64,000 nt of DNA from Cellvibrionaceae bacterium (lineage in GTDB: Bacteria; Pseudomonadota; Gammaproteobacteria; Pseudomonadales; Cellvibrionaceae): positions 86,745 through 150,744 of the forward strand of contig JAGKXD010000001.1 in the NCBI GenBank assembly GCA_021151525.1, written 5' to 3'. The notes under the pieces were generated by a model. The model had not been told where the DNA came from. It saw only the letters and a list, made by a program, of their open reading frames with translations, and did not search any database. Below, one piece after another: positions 7,637 through 16,497 of the stretch; within the stretch, counting starts at the first letter, position 1, and each line of letters begins with the position of its first letter. The translations under genes were made by a program, and so were the position numbers.

Positions 7637-9577
7637 TTATTTTTTCTTGGCTTTACTTTTTACCGGTTGCTGCGGTGTGCTTGGTGTTTTCTCTCCGCGC
7701 TTTTCATCTTCATAAGCATCCAAAAAGCGGAAAATAATTTCTCCTGGCAATTTATTGCAGTTACTTAAAATGACCATACCGATTTGCAATTCCGGATTGA
7801 ATACCATTTCTGAACGCGAGCCAAAAACATAACCGCCGTGGTGTAAAAAGTTTTTATCGCCGCGATAATCAAAGGTTCGCCAACCCATTCCATAATAAGT
7901 ATCTGTTACACCTTCACGTGCACCATAATGCGATTGTGTTGGCGTATTTTTGGTGACCTTCGCATGCACCGCTTGCAAGGTAGCGGGTGGTAAAACGTCA
8001 GGGTTGTGGCCCATATGTGCCAACACCCAACGCGCCATATCGTTAATACTCGCATTAGCGCCAGCGGCGGGGTTCAAGCGGTAGTAATTTTGCGTAATTT
8101 CTTTGGTATACCATTGGCCGCGGCCGCTTACTTCATGAGGCAGCGCATAATTTTTGGTGGCTAATAAACCTTCCAAACCTACGGACGCTGAACGCATTCC
8201 CAGTGGCACAAATAATTTTTCTTTTACATATTGTTCGTAAGGCTTGCCGGTCTTTTTATAAATAATACTGCCTAACAAACTCAAGGTAACATTTTGGTAG
8301 CTGTAGCATTTGCCCGGCGGGCACACGAAATTTACTGCTTTTAATTTCCCAACAACTTCATCGAAGGGCAAACCTTCTTCAATAAAATTATCGCCAGAGT
8401 GTGTTGGCAAACCGGTTGATTGCGACATTATATTGCGCAAGGTTAATTGGCTGCCGTAGCGTGGATTGCTAAATTCTACATTGGGCAGTACCGATGTAAC
8501 CGGCGTATCCCAATTAATCAAGCCATCATGCACCAACACACCTGCTGCTGTGCCCGCAATGGTTTTGGAAACAGAGGCCAAGCGAAATGCAGTGTCGGTA
8601 TTGATGGGATCATTGCCGCCAATTTTTTTCACACCGTAAGCTTGCAGGACTTTTACTTTTCCATCGGCAATAATCGCCACCGCAAGACCGGGAACGCGCG
8701 GTGCAATTTTGGTTTCGACATAATCTTTAAATTCGAGAATAAATCTTTCGTGCGCAGTGCCCATCGGCAGCGGAGAATTTTTTACCGAACTCACAACAGG
8801 ATTGGGTGCTACAGGTTTGGTTTCCGCCGCAAGCTCAGGCCCGCTGGCATAGTCTTCTTCATCCACCGCAGTTGCATTGAGATGATCTTCTTCATCGCCA
8901 AAATTTGCTTTAGCCGCACCAGCTATTGCAACAGGTGCTATGGCCACTTTCATTGCGGGCGACAGTGAGGCCGCTTGAGAGCTGACTTGCGCCTCACTGG
9001 CTTTTGCCAGGGGCGCAGCAGCAACTGCGGGAACCGATTTTTCCATTTCGGGTTTTACACTTACTGCCGCAACATTTTTTTTTGCGCTGGTACCTGCTGC
9101 TGGCGTTTTGGCTGGAGCAGTTTTACTCGGTGCTGCTGTAGTTTTACTCGCCGAATTTTTTGCAGGTTTTTCTGCTGCAACTTTTTTGGTGTTGCTCGTT
9201 TTACTGGTAGCAGCTGTCGTTTTTGCCGTATCTTTTTTTGCAGCCGTAGCTTTATCTACTGTAGCCTTTTCTACTGGCGCTTTTGCCGGTGCAGCTTTGG
9301 TCGCGGCCGATTTCTTTGTTGATTTTTTAGGTGTAGGTGGCGGTGTGGTGGATGCATCGTCAATCGAGCGAATAACGGGTTCCGGAGCTTTGTATACGGG
9401 GGCTGCAGGCGCACTGCTTGCTGCCGCTCGTTCGACGGGCACGGCTACCGGGTAGGAGATTTGCTTTTCAGTTTGCGCGTAGACTGCCGTTGCAGAAACT
9501 AAAGCACACACTGCAACTGATTGAATGCACTGTCGCGCGAGGAATTTTAGTAAGGTAATTTTTTTCAGTATTTTCAT
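7637..9577 (-). CDS. Serine beta-lactamase-fold hydrolase with Lys/Ala/Pro-rich linker
   Basis: Exported 646-aa protein. Signal peptide ends at VYA-Q (residue 34). Residues ~75-200 are a low-complexity Ala/Lys/Pro/Thr tract resembling histone H1 tails, followed by an acidic patch (~225-250). The catalytic domain (~275-625) is the class C beta-lactamase/D-Ala-D-Ala carboxypeptidase/esterase fold. It has SVSK with nucleophile S335 and K338, the YxN motif at Y427-N429, and HHGG near the C-terminus in the place of KTG. The C-terminal tail is again basic (KSKAKKK). Substrate cannot be told: peptidoglycan peptide, ester or beta-lactam are all possible. The linker may bind anionic wall polymers or DNA. 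Confidence 0.85.
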   Translation of the reverse strand: MKILKKITLLKFLARQCIQSVAVCALVSATAVYAQTEKQISYPVAVPVERAAASSAPAAPVYKAPEPVIRSIDDASTTPPPTPKKSTKKSAATKAAPAKAPVEKATVDKATAAKKDTAKTTAATSKTSNTKKVAAEKPAKNSASKTTAAPSKTAPAKTPAAGTSAKKNVAAVSVKPEMEKSVPAVAAAPLAKASEAQVSSQAASLSPAMKVAIAPVAIAGAAKANFGDEEDHLNATAVDEEDYASGPELAAETKPVAPNPVVSSVKNSPLPMGTAHERFILEFKDYVETKIAPRVPGLAVAIIADGKVKVLQAYGVKKIGGNDPINTDTAFRLASVSKTIAGTAAGVLVHDGLINWDTPVTSVLPNVEFSNPRYGSQLTLRNIMSQSTGLPTHSGDNFIEEGLPFDEVVGKLKAVNFVCPPGKCYSYQNVTLSLLGSIIYKKTGKPYEQYVKEKLFVPLGMRSASVGLEGLLATKNYALPHEVSGRGQWYTKEITQNYYRLNPAAGANASINDMARWVLAHMGHNPDVLPPATLQAVHAKVTKNTPTQSHYGAREGVTDTYYGMGWRTFDYRGDKNFLHHGGYVFGSRSEMVFNPELQIGMVILSNCNKLPGEIIFRFLDAYEDEKRGEKTPSTPQQPVKSKAKKK

Positions 9578-9666
9578 AACGTCTTATGCACAACCATCGG
9601 CAAAGAACGCTGAATAGCATTCGCAAAAATTTATGTCGTTTTTATTTTCAACAATCAATAAAGAAA

Positions 9667-9706
9667 CCTTTGAACGACGATGACTCTGGTTCACATCATT
9701 CAAAGG
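9667..9706 (-). terminator. Probable terminator of the cytochrome gene
   Basis: Inverted repeat CCTTTGAA / TTCAAAGG about 30 bases beyond the stop of the leftward cytochrome gene. On the minus strand it is followed by TTTCTTTATT. The loop is long (24 bases), so strength is uncertain. Confidence 0.45.
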
Positions 9707-9736
9707 CTTTCAGAGCAACATAAATATTTTTAAAAC

Positions 9737-11833
9737 TTACAGCGTTTTAATATATTCAATTAAATCCCAACGCTCCTGCTCAGTAAGTTTTTCCTTGCCA
9801 TCTTTACCGGTGCCGTATTCGTGGCCGGTATTGTGATTGCCAAGCGGTTCAACAATGAATCTCCGCTTATCTTTAGGATCAGTTTTATCGCAACCCTCGG
9901 TATTAAAACCAACATTCACAGGGTCAAATTCGCGATTACCTACACAGAATTCGGTTGGACGCTCCTCAGCTGGCAAGAGCAACGTCCACAGATTGGGAAC
10001 CGAGCCATTGTGCAAGTAAGGTGCAGTCGCCCAAATGCCATTGAGTGAGCGCGCTTTATAAGACAAGAGTGATTGATAAGGGTTCGCGGTGGTATCCGGT
10101 TTGTAATTGCCGGATTTTACACTGGCTTTAATCTTATTATCAAAGAAGGATTTACCCAACATATACGCCCAATCTGCAAAGCGGCGCACTGCCCACTTGT
10201 CGGCATCCGGTGTTGCCACCGCGCCCTTGGTTGCAGCGGTTAAGACTTGTACTACGGGCGCGCGTTTTTGGACTACCACCGAACCTACATCCGTATCTTG
10301 GTAAACGGATTCAAAATTACCTGCGTAACCAGTATAAGCCACACTGTTGCTTGCCATGGTTGGATCAGTGCCCACTACATCTACGCTTGAAATATTGGCA
10401 ACAACCAAACGATTCCAATTGTCGCGCTCAATCACCTGATGACAAGCCGCACAGTATTCGTTGTAAACCAGTTGGCCACGTTTTGCTGTTGCGCGATCTA
10501 CCTTGCCTAAAATGTCTTCCGGCCATACCGGTGATTGCAAGCTGTTTAAGTGCGATTCGATACGGCCTAAATTGGTTAAATCGATAGACGATTTAAAATC
10601 AATTTTATGTTTTTTGCTTTTCTCGCCAGTAATCAACGCCGAAAGACTAAAACCTGACTCTTGCGCGCTCCAATCAAGAATACCAAACACACCTATAACC
10701 TCACCCGTATTGCGCCCTAAAGGACCCACACCAGCATTGGCGGCCAAAGCGTTCCATTGCACGTAGTCTGAATGAGTTATGTCCCACAGGAAGGGATAGC
10801 TCACGGGCGCATCAGGCTCATTGAAAATGGCCTGACGCACACGCAATTGATCGCGCTGGTTAAGCCCCGGCAATTTGCCCTCTTTGGAGGCCAAACGATC
10901 AATGATCAACGCAAATTGCACATCGCCAATAATAGTTTCATTTATGCCATCCAACACCGCATCAACTTGCTCTTCGGTCAGCATGCGTTTGTCTTCTGGT
11001 GTCGCGATTTGCAGGAGCGCTAGCTTCAATTGCTCCTTGTTGATGACATGCTCCAATACGCGGTTGTAAATGCGACCAAAGGCATCGAGACGTGCATAAC
11101 CATAATCGAGATGACTGTGGTTAACCGTGTTGTAGAGACGAATGGTATCGCCCCACTTTTTGAGGTCTTTGGTGATTTCAGCTTCGCTGGAATAATTATT
11201 TTTCAGCGCCAACACCGCTTTCACAAAGCGCTCGCGTTTTTGGGGATCGGCTTGGGTTTGCTCCAAACTTTTTTCCATGGCCGTTAGGAACCCGACCATG
11301 TCAGCCATTGATGGCGCACCGTCCACACGAATTGCCTTACCTTTGTAATTCACCTGACCTGTGTGGCAGGCCGCGCAGGTATAACCCATGTAGTCGTGGC
11401 CTTGATAGGTTTCTTTTACAAAACCAACCGCGAGGCCATCGGGATTGAAGAAGGTTGGCTTCTGGGGTAAGTAACGGAATTTATCGATATTGTTATTCGC
11501 GCGCAGCAATTCCGTAGAATCCGCCTGCTCCAGCGAGAGATAGAAATCATACGGCAGTAAGCCGGAACCTTGCGTGGTGTTGTAAAACCACAAGCTATCT
11601 GCCGGACTCCAACCCTGCTGCAAGTAAACAGGTGTTGAATAGCTTTCACCGTTTGCACCGTTGCTAATCGCAATGGCGCCGCGATCAGGATCATTGTCCC
11701 AACGTTGATAGGTTTTTCCCCCAGCAAGAATCAATAGCAAAGCAATTAGAAAAAAGATTTTGTATTTTACGATGGTGCGAAAATTACGGCAGATCCAGCG
11801 AAATAAACTGACGATCGCGTTAATGATAAACAT
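9737..11833 (-). CDS. Di-haem c-type cytochrome, RoxA/cytochrome-peroxidase-like
   Basis: 698-aa protein with an N-terminal membrane anchor or uncleaved signal (residues ~23-43) and two CxxCH haem sites: CAACHTG near residue 157 and CAACHQV near 470. The C-terminal block GIWATAPYLHNGSVPNLWTLL with a following RPTEF, VG and EFDP is characteristic of the MauG/RoxA group of di-haem proteins and is retained. Relatives include periplasmic peroxidases and rubber oxygenases (RoxA/RoxB). Which chemistry applies here is not decided by sequence alone. SD AGGAG lies 6 nt before the ATG. The gene is alone on its strand. Confidence 0.82.
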   Translation of the reverse strand: MFIINAIVSLFRWICRNFRTIVKYKIFFLIALLLILAGGKTYQRWDNDPDRGAIAISNGANGESYSTPVYLQQGWSPADSLWFYNTTQGSGLLPYDFYLSLEQADSTELLRANNNIDKFRYLPQKPTFFNPDGLAVGFVKETYQGHDYMGYTCAACHTGQVNYKGKAIRVDGAPSMADMVGFLTAMEKSLEQTQADPQKRERFVKAVLALKNNYSSEAEITKDLKKWGDTIRLYNTVNHSHLDYGYARLDAFGRIYNRVLEHVINKEQLKLALLQIATPEDKRMLTEEQVDAVLDGINETIIGDVQFALIIDRLASKEGKLPGLNQRDQLRVRQAIFNEPDAPVSYPFLWDITHSDYVQWNALAANAGVGPLGRNTGEVIGVFGILDWSAQESGFSLSALITGEKSKKHKIDFKSSIDLTNLGRIESHLNSLQSPVWPEDILGKVDRATAKRGQLVYNEYCAACHQVIERDNWNRLVVANISSVDVVGTDPTMASNSVAYTGYAGNFESVYQDTDVGSVVVQKRAPVVQVLTAATKGAVATPDADKWAVRRFADWAYMLGKSFFDNKIKASVKSGNYKPDTTANPYQSLLSYKARSLNGIWATAPYLHNGSVPNLWTLLLPAEERPTEFCVGNREFDPVNVGFNTEGCDKTDPKDKRRFIVEPLGNHNTGHEYGTGKDGKEKLTEQERWDLIEYIKTL

Positions 11834-12204
11834 GGCGGACTCCTGAGAAATTCCCGTTTACAGATGACTCAATGAAAGGTTGCACAATTTTTATTAAAAA
11901 ATTTATGGCAGGTCGTTACATCCTTGCAGGCCAAATAAAGCCGGCCTCAAAATAAACCCGAAAGGCTTGACCCGCATAATAACCAGCTAGACTCTTGCAA
12001 ACCAGACTTTCACGAAATTTTGCGCGGCTTTATTAGCTTTCTTCTCGCGCATTGGTAGTTAATTGGCAAAAGCACGCAAAATATCCCGCATTGGTTGCAT
12101 CTCATGATTCATGCGATTAGTGTAGCCGCTAAGCATTTTCACAGAGCGCAGAGCGCCAATTAGACGCTCTTTGTCGCATCATCCACTCCTTTGAGGATCA
12201 CTCC
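11834..12204. other. Intergenic region between cytochrome and DUF4156 genes
   Basis: About 370 bases separating divergent genes, so it should hold both promoters. The minus strand has two tiny open frames of 25 and 21 codons (around 12050-12150) with no convincing ribosome-binding sites; I do not call them genes. Confidence 0.4.
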
Positions 12205-12522
12205 ATGAAAAAATTATCACTCACCCTACTCGCTGTAGCTGCATTAACGTCAAGTTGTACTTGGGTAAAAGTTAGTGAGGCAGGCAGCAATATTGCTGTG
12301 GCAAATTCAGTGAATGTGCGCGGCTGTAAAAACCTGAGCGAAGTCACCGTAAGCGTAACCAGCAAAGTAGGATTTTTTAAGCGCGACGCCGATAAAGTGG
12401 CCACCGAATTAACCAGCCTCGCGCGCAATGAAGCCGCTGGTTTGGGTGGTGACACCATTGTACCTAGCTCCGCTATTGAAAACGGCAAACAAAGTTTCAA
12501 CGTTTACAAATGCAATAAATAA
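12205..12522 (+). CDS. DUF4156 domain lipoprotein-like protein
   Basis: Small exported protein of 105 aa. A signal peptide ends at LTSSC, so Cys18 may be lipidated, although the lipobox is not ideal. The remainder matches the DUF4156 pattern: VRGCKNLSEVTVSV, then an Asp/Lys segment, LARNEAAGLGGDTIVP, and a final cysteine near the end (YKCNK), which likely pairs with the cysteine in RGC. Family function is unknown; members are cell-envelope proteins. SD GAGGA precedes the ATG. It is separate from ppk1, which has its own promoter. Confidence 0.8.
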   Translation: MKKLSLTLLAVAALTSSCTWVKVSEAGSNIAVANSVNVRGCKNLSEVTVSVTSKVGFFKRDADKVATELTSLARNEAAGLGGDTIVPSSAIENGKQSFNVYKCNK

Positions 12523-12615
12523 TTGATGCGCCAGCTGTAGGCGACTATTGCTGGCACCTTATTCAATAAGTTGAATTGTGTGCATGCGCGCGATTGTTTG
12601 CTAAGGTTAGATTAG

Positions 12616-12633
12616 CTGTCGTTTAAATGTCAT
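12616..12633 (+). promoter_or_regulatory. Pho box upstream of ppk1
   Basis: Two direct heptamers, CTGTCGT and ATGTCAT, separated by the A/T tetramer TTAA. Each differs from the PhoB consensus CTGTCAT at one position. A -10-like TATTCT starts 12 bases downstream (12646-12651), the usual geometry for a PhoB-activated promoter in which the box replaces the -35. The start codon of ppk1 is at 12685. Confidence 0.7.
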
Positions 12634-12684
12634 ATTTAAGTGCCATATTCTGCTGTTGATTTGCTTTAAACACTGAGGTTTACT

Positions 12685-14742
12685 GTGTCCAGCGCTTACT
12701 TCAATCGCGAGCTCAGCTTGCTTGAATTCAACAAACGCGTGCTCTATCAGGCTTACAATCGAAGCCTGCCACTCATGGAGCGCTTGCGCTTTCTGTGTAT
12801 TTTCTCAACCAATCTTGATGAGTTCTTTGAGGTTCGCGTTGGCGGTTTAGTCGAGCGGCTCGAGCTCCCCACCAAGACGCCACTTGGGCCCGATGGGCTC
12901 ACCGAAATTCAAACCTTGGAACAAATTTCGGAACGCGCTCACTTGTTGGTCGATGAGCAATACAAAATTCTCAATACAGAAATAGTACCCAGCTTGCGCG
13001 AAGCCGGTATTCGCGTCTTGCGCCGCCAAGAATGGACACAGGAGCAAATCCAGTACCTTAAAAATTACTTTATGTCTGATGTGCTCCCAGTACTCAGCCC
13101 CATTGGGCTTGACCCGGCACATCCCTTTCCGCGCATTTTGAACAAGAGCTTGAACTTTATCGTCAAGTTAGACGGTAAAGATGCTTTTGGCCGCAACTCT
13201 GGCCGCGCCATAGTTCAAGTACCGCGTTCGCTCTCGCACATTATCGAGCTGCCCATTGAGCTCACCACCCAGTGCCGCGAATTTGTTTTTATATCCTCCA
13301 TCATTCATTTTTTCATGGCCGAAATTTTTGTGGGCATGACCGTGATGGATAGCTTCCAGTTTCGCCTCACACGCAACTCCGATATTTTTTTGGATGAAGA
13401 AGAAACCGAAGACTTACTGCGCGCAGTACAAGGTGAATTAGCTTACCGTCAATATGGCGATGAAGTCCGTCTGGAAATTTCTGATACGTGCCCGGAAGAG
13501 TTAGTCGATTTTTTATTGCAGCGCTGTGAAATTAAAGAGCGTGATTTATACAAAATTAATGGCCCCGTGAATTTAAACCGCTATAGCGATTTATTCGAGC
13601 TGATCAAAAACAAAGAACTGTTTTTCCAGCCCTTCGTACAGGCCATGCCAAAACTGACAAAGCGCACTAATAGCTATTTTGAAGTTTTGCAAAAGCAAGA
13701 TATTTTGCTGCATCATCCTTTTGATTCATTTCAAGGCGTGGTGGATTTTTTACGCGAGGCTGCAGCCGATCCGCACGTGCTGGCGATTAAGCAAACGCTT
13801 TACCGGACAGGATCAAACTCACCTATTGTTGATGCTTTAGTCGCTGCTGCTAAAGCCGGTAAAGAAGTAACCGCTATTGTGGAATTACGTGCACGTTTTG
13901 ATGAAGAACAAAACGTTGCACTCGCCGAGCGTTTGCAGCGTTTTGGTATTCACGTTATTTACGGTGTTGTCGGTTTTAAAACTCACGCCAAGATGTTGCT
14001 GATTGCCCGCCGCGAAGAAGGCAAGTTGCGCTACTACGTTCACTTGGGCACAGGTAACTACCACCCTAAAACGAGTAAGCTTTATACCGACTATGGGTTG
14101 ATGACATCTGATAAAGAAATTGGCGATGACGTTTACCGTATTTTCTTGCAACTCAGCAGCATGGGCAAAGCGTCAAAAATGGAAGCGCTTTTGTACGCGC
14201 CCTTCACATTGCACAGAGGTATAGTGCGCCGTATTCGCAGCGAAAAAGAAAATGCTGAGCATGGCAAACCTTCGCGAATTATTGCCAAAATGAATGCGCT
14301 ATACGATGAAGAGTTGGTAAACGAACTCTACGCTGCTTCAAAAGCCGGCGTGCAAATTGATTTGATTGTGCGCGGTGTGTGTCAGCTGCGCCCAGGTATT
14401 CCCGGGCTTTCGGAAAATATTCGCGTGCGCTCGATTATTGGCCGCTTTTTGGAACATCACCGCGTATTCTATTTTGAAAATGGCGGCAACCCTGAATTAT
14501 TGTGTTCAAGTGCAGACTGGATGACGCGCAATATGTTTCACCGCGTAGAAACCTGTTTCCCGATTAAACACAAAAAAATCCGCGACCGCATGATTGAAGA
14601 TTTAAATCTTTATCTTTCTGACAATACTCACGCGTGGATACTCGACGCCGAAGGTAATTACCAACTCCTGTCACCTAAAGGCGATGAGATAGAAATAGAT
14701 GCTCAAGGTATTTTGTTAGATCGTTGGACGTCGCGGCATTAG
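12685..14742 (+). CDS. ppk1: Polyphosphate kinase 1
   Basis: Cytoplasmic/membrane-associated enzyme that builds polyphosphate from ATP and can run in reverse. 685 aa against about 688 in E. coli. The N-terminal domain opens with YFNRELSLLEFNKRVL, as usual. The phospholipase-D-like catalytic half has the autophosphorylated histidine in GFKTHAKMLLI (H434), the second essential histidine in FLEHHRVFYF (H591/H592), and KQTLYRTG for ATP binding. Translation begins at a GTG. Under likely PhoB control. It converges on ppx and shares a terminator with it, rather than forming the E. coli ppk-ppx operon. Confidence 0.97.
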   Translation: MSSAYFNRELSLLEFNKRVLYQAYNRSLPLMERLRFLCIFSTNLDEFFEVRVGGLVERLELPTKTPLGPDGLTEIQTLEQISERAHLLVDEQYKILNTEIVPSLREAGIRVLRRQEWTQEQIQYLKNYFMSDVLPVLSPIGLDPAHPFPRILNKSLNFIVKLDGKDAFGRNSGRAIVQVPRSLSHIIELPIELTTQCREFVFISSIIHFFMAEIFVGMTVMDSFQFRLTRNSDIFLDEEETEDLLRAVQGELAYRQYGDEVRLEISDTCPEELVDFLLQRCEIKERDLYKINGPVNLNRYSDLFELIKNKELFFQPFVQAMPKLTKRTNSYFEVLQKQDILLHHPFDSFQGVVDFLREAAADPHVLAIKQTLYRTGSNSPIVDALVAAAKAGKEVTAIVELRARFDEEQNVALAERLQRFGIHVIYGVVGFKTHAKMLLIARREEGKLRYYVHLGTGNYHPKTSKLYTDYGLMTSDKEIGDDVYRIFLQLSSMGKASKMEALLYAPFTLHRGIVRRIRSEKENAEHGKPSRIIAKMNALYDEELVNELYAASKAGVQIDLIVRGVCQLRPGIPGLSENIRVRSIIGRFLEHHRVFYFENGGNPELLCSSADWMTRNMFHRVETCFPIKHKKIRDRMIEDLNLYLSDNTHAWILDAEGNYQLLSPKGDEIEIDAQGILLDRWTSRH

Positions 14743-14782
14743 TTATTTTTACGATTTTCACGCAAACAAAAATTACGCGTAG

Positions 14783-14829
14783 CCCGTAAGGAGTGAAACG
14801 CATTACGGGGAAAGCATCCCCCGTACGGG
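14783..14829. repeat. Palindromic CCCGTAA/TTACGGG intergenic repeat
   Basis: CCCGTAA (14783-14789) and TTACGGG (14803-14809) form an inverted repeat; CCCCGTACGGG follows within 12 bases. The layout, including the preceding GCGTAG, is like the short dispersed palindromic repeats common in proteobacterial intergenic DNA. Only one copy is in this window. Confidence 0.4.
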
Positions 14830-14904
14830 TGGATAATTACATTGATTTGTTTTTAACCTTGCTCCCAAGCTCCTGCTTGGGAGAGAGAGTATCTTAGTTG
14901 TAAT

Positions 14905-14936
14905 AAAAAAGGCCGATCTACGATCGGCCTTTTTTA
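14905..14936. terminator. Bidirectional terminator shared by ppk1 and ppx
   Basis: Perfect 8-bp stem GGCCGATC / GATCGGCC with loop TAC, preceded by A6 and followed by a T-run. The ppx stop codon is only a few bases further on, so one hairpin ends both convergent transcripts. Confidence 0.92.
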
Positions 14937-14939
14937 TTT

Positions 14940-16439
14940 TCAGCTTATATCCAAACTATAACCAATATCATCCAGATGACGCATCTCGGTTTCTAAATCA
15001 GCGAATGTAAGGGGGTGAGCATCCCACCAATCTGGTGAAATTTTTAATTTAATTTTTTTCCTACTTACAGACAAATTAATGGGCGGTAAACCATCGCTTT
15101 TTTTGCCGCGATGAAAAATTACCGCCATACGCAATAGAATTGCCAAATGAATTAAATCATCGTTGCCCGCAGGAAAGTGTTTAATTGGGAAACGTTTGCG
15201 ATGCGCCAACACTAACACCGAAAGATGACTCTGCTCTACACGCGAACAACCTGCCAAATCAACATGTTGAACAACATAGGCGCTGTGTTTGTGATAATCG
15301 TTGTGCGCTATATCTAAACCAACGGAATAAAGGCGAGCTGCCCAAGCTAAGAGTTTGCTCGCTTCGGCGTGGTTTAAATCCCAATCATCAGCAACTTGCG
15401 ATAAAAGATTTAGTGCGGTTGCGGCTACCGCCTGAGCCTTTTCCATATTGACGTGAAATCGTGATGCTAAAGCATCGACACTCCCTTGGCGTATATCATG
15501 ATTTTCTAAACGACCTTTTAAATCGAATAACAAACCTTCACGCAGGGCCCAATCTGCCGCCATCATCTCAGCTATTTGCAAGCTTTCGAACAGCGCCTTT
15601 AATACAATTACACCACCGAGAAAAACCGGTTGGCGATCATCCGACAAACCAGGAATTTTTAAATCAGTGCTACCGTGCTGGCAATAAAGCTGCACAATTT
15701 TTTCTAAATCCATTAAACGAATTACGCCGTTGCTCCATCCCGCAGCAGAGCACACTTTAGCAACCGCTTTGATAGTGCCCGATGCACCAAGCACTTGATT
15801 CCACCCTTGCTGAACAAATTCTTCAGCAACCGGACTCAACTCCTGCATGCAGGCGATGAACGCTTTGTTCGCGGCTTTATCATTTACTTTGCCATCTAAA
15901 AAAAACTTTTTCGTGATGGCCACACAACCCATGTTCAAACTTTCTTTTATCAGCGGCGACATACCTTCGCCGACAATAATTTCAGTACTGCCGCCACCAA
16001 TATCCATGACCAAACGCTTGCCGTCTTTAGGCGCTATGCAGTGCGCAACACCTAAATAAATTAAACGCGCTTCTTCATCACCGGAAATAATTTCAACGGG
16101 ATGACCGAGACGCTGTTGTGCATCGGCTAAAAACTGTGTGGAGTCGTTGATACTACGGAGAGTTTTAGTGCCGACAATTCGTACGCTGCGCGATGGGTAT
16201 TCACGCAGACGCTCGCCAAACTTTTCTAGGCAATTCAACGCACGAATGCGAGCATCTTCACTGAGCGAACCGTCGCTGCCTAAGCCCCATCCCATACGCA
16301 CTGGATCGCGCAGGCGATCAAGTACCACCAATTGGTCGTTGTCCCATTTGGCGATAATCATATGAAAGCTGTTGGAGCCGAGATCAATAGCGGCTATGTG
16401 GCTGGTGTTGGAACGATCGAGGCGAGAAAGGTTGAACAT
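14940..16439 (-). CDS. ppx: Exopolyphosphatase, Ppx/GppA family
   Basis: Hydrolyses terminal phosphate from polyphosphate; family members may also act on pppGpp. 499 aa. The N-terminal actin-like fold shows IDLGSNSFHMIIAKW (phosphate-binding loop I), VRIVGTKTLR, SGDEEARLIYLG, and the second phosphate loop DIGGGSTEI. The C-terminal HD-like helical domain (~310-499) includes the HKHSAYVVQH and SHLSVLVLAHRKR segments. Its position opposite ppk1 supports Ppx over GppA. It starts at an ATG 58 bases upstream of the secB stop-side neighbour and is transcribed leftward after secB, possibly from the same operon. Confidence 0.93.
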   Translation of the reverse strand: MFNLSRLDRSNTSHIAAIDLGSNSFHMIIAKWDNDQLVVLDRLRDPVRMGWGLGSDGSLSEDARIRALNCLEKFGERLREYPSRSVRIVGTKTLRSINDSTQFLADAQQRLGHPVEIISGDEEARLIYLGVAHCIAPKDGKRLVMDIGGGSTEIIVGEGMSPLIKESLNMGCVAITKKFFLDGKVNDKAANKAFIACMQELSPVAEEFVQQGWNQVLGASGTIKAVAKVCSAAGWSNGVIRLMDLEKIVQLYCQHGSTDLKIPGLSDDRQPVFLGGVIVLKALFESLQIAEMMAADWALREGLLFDLKGRLENHDIRQGSVDALASRFHVNMEKAQAVAATALNLLSQVADDWDLNHAEASKLLAWAARLYSVGLDIAHNDYHKHSAYVVQHVDLAGCSRVEQSHLSVLVLAHRKRFPIKHFPAGNDDLIHLAILLRMAVIFHRGKKSDGLPPINLSVSRKKIKLKISPDWWDAHPLTFADLETEMRHLDDIGYSLDIS

Positions 16440-16497
16440 CGACTTTTACACCTGATAAATAATTTGCCCGACATTAAGTCGGGCAAATGGGTGGCTA

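Noticed and set aside
8447..9455. Several plus-strand open frames with Cys/Phe-rich or Ala-rich translations
   Set aside because: They arise from the antisense of the Lys/Ala/Pro-rich linker of the hydrolase gene; low complexity creates long open frames.
10107..11287. Chain of plus-strand frames of 64-125 codons
   Set aside because: All lie opposite the di-haem cytochrome gene and have no ribosome-binding sites or recognisable domains.
11834..12204. Two small minus-strand frames of 25 and 21 codons
   Set aside because: No SD, no similarity that I can recognise and no fitting terminator.
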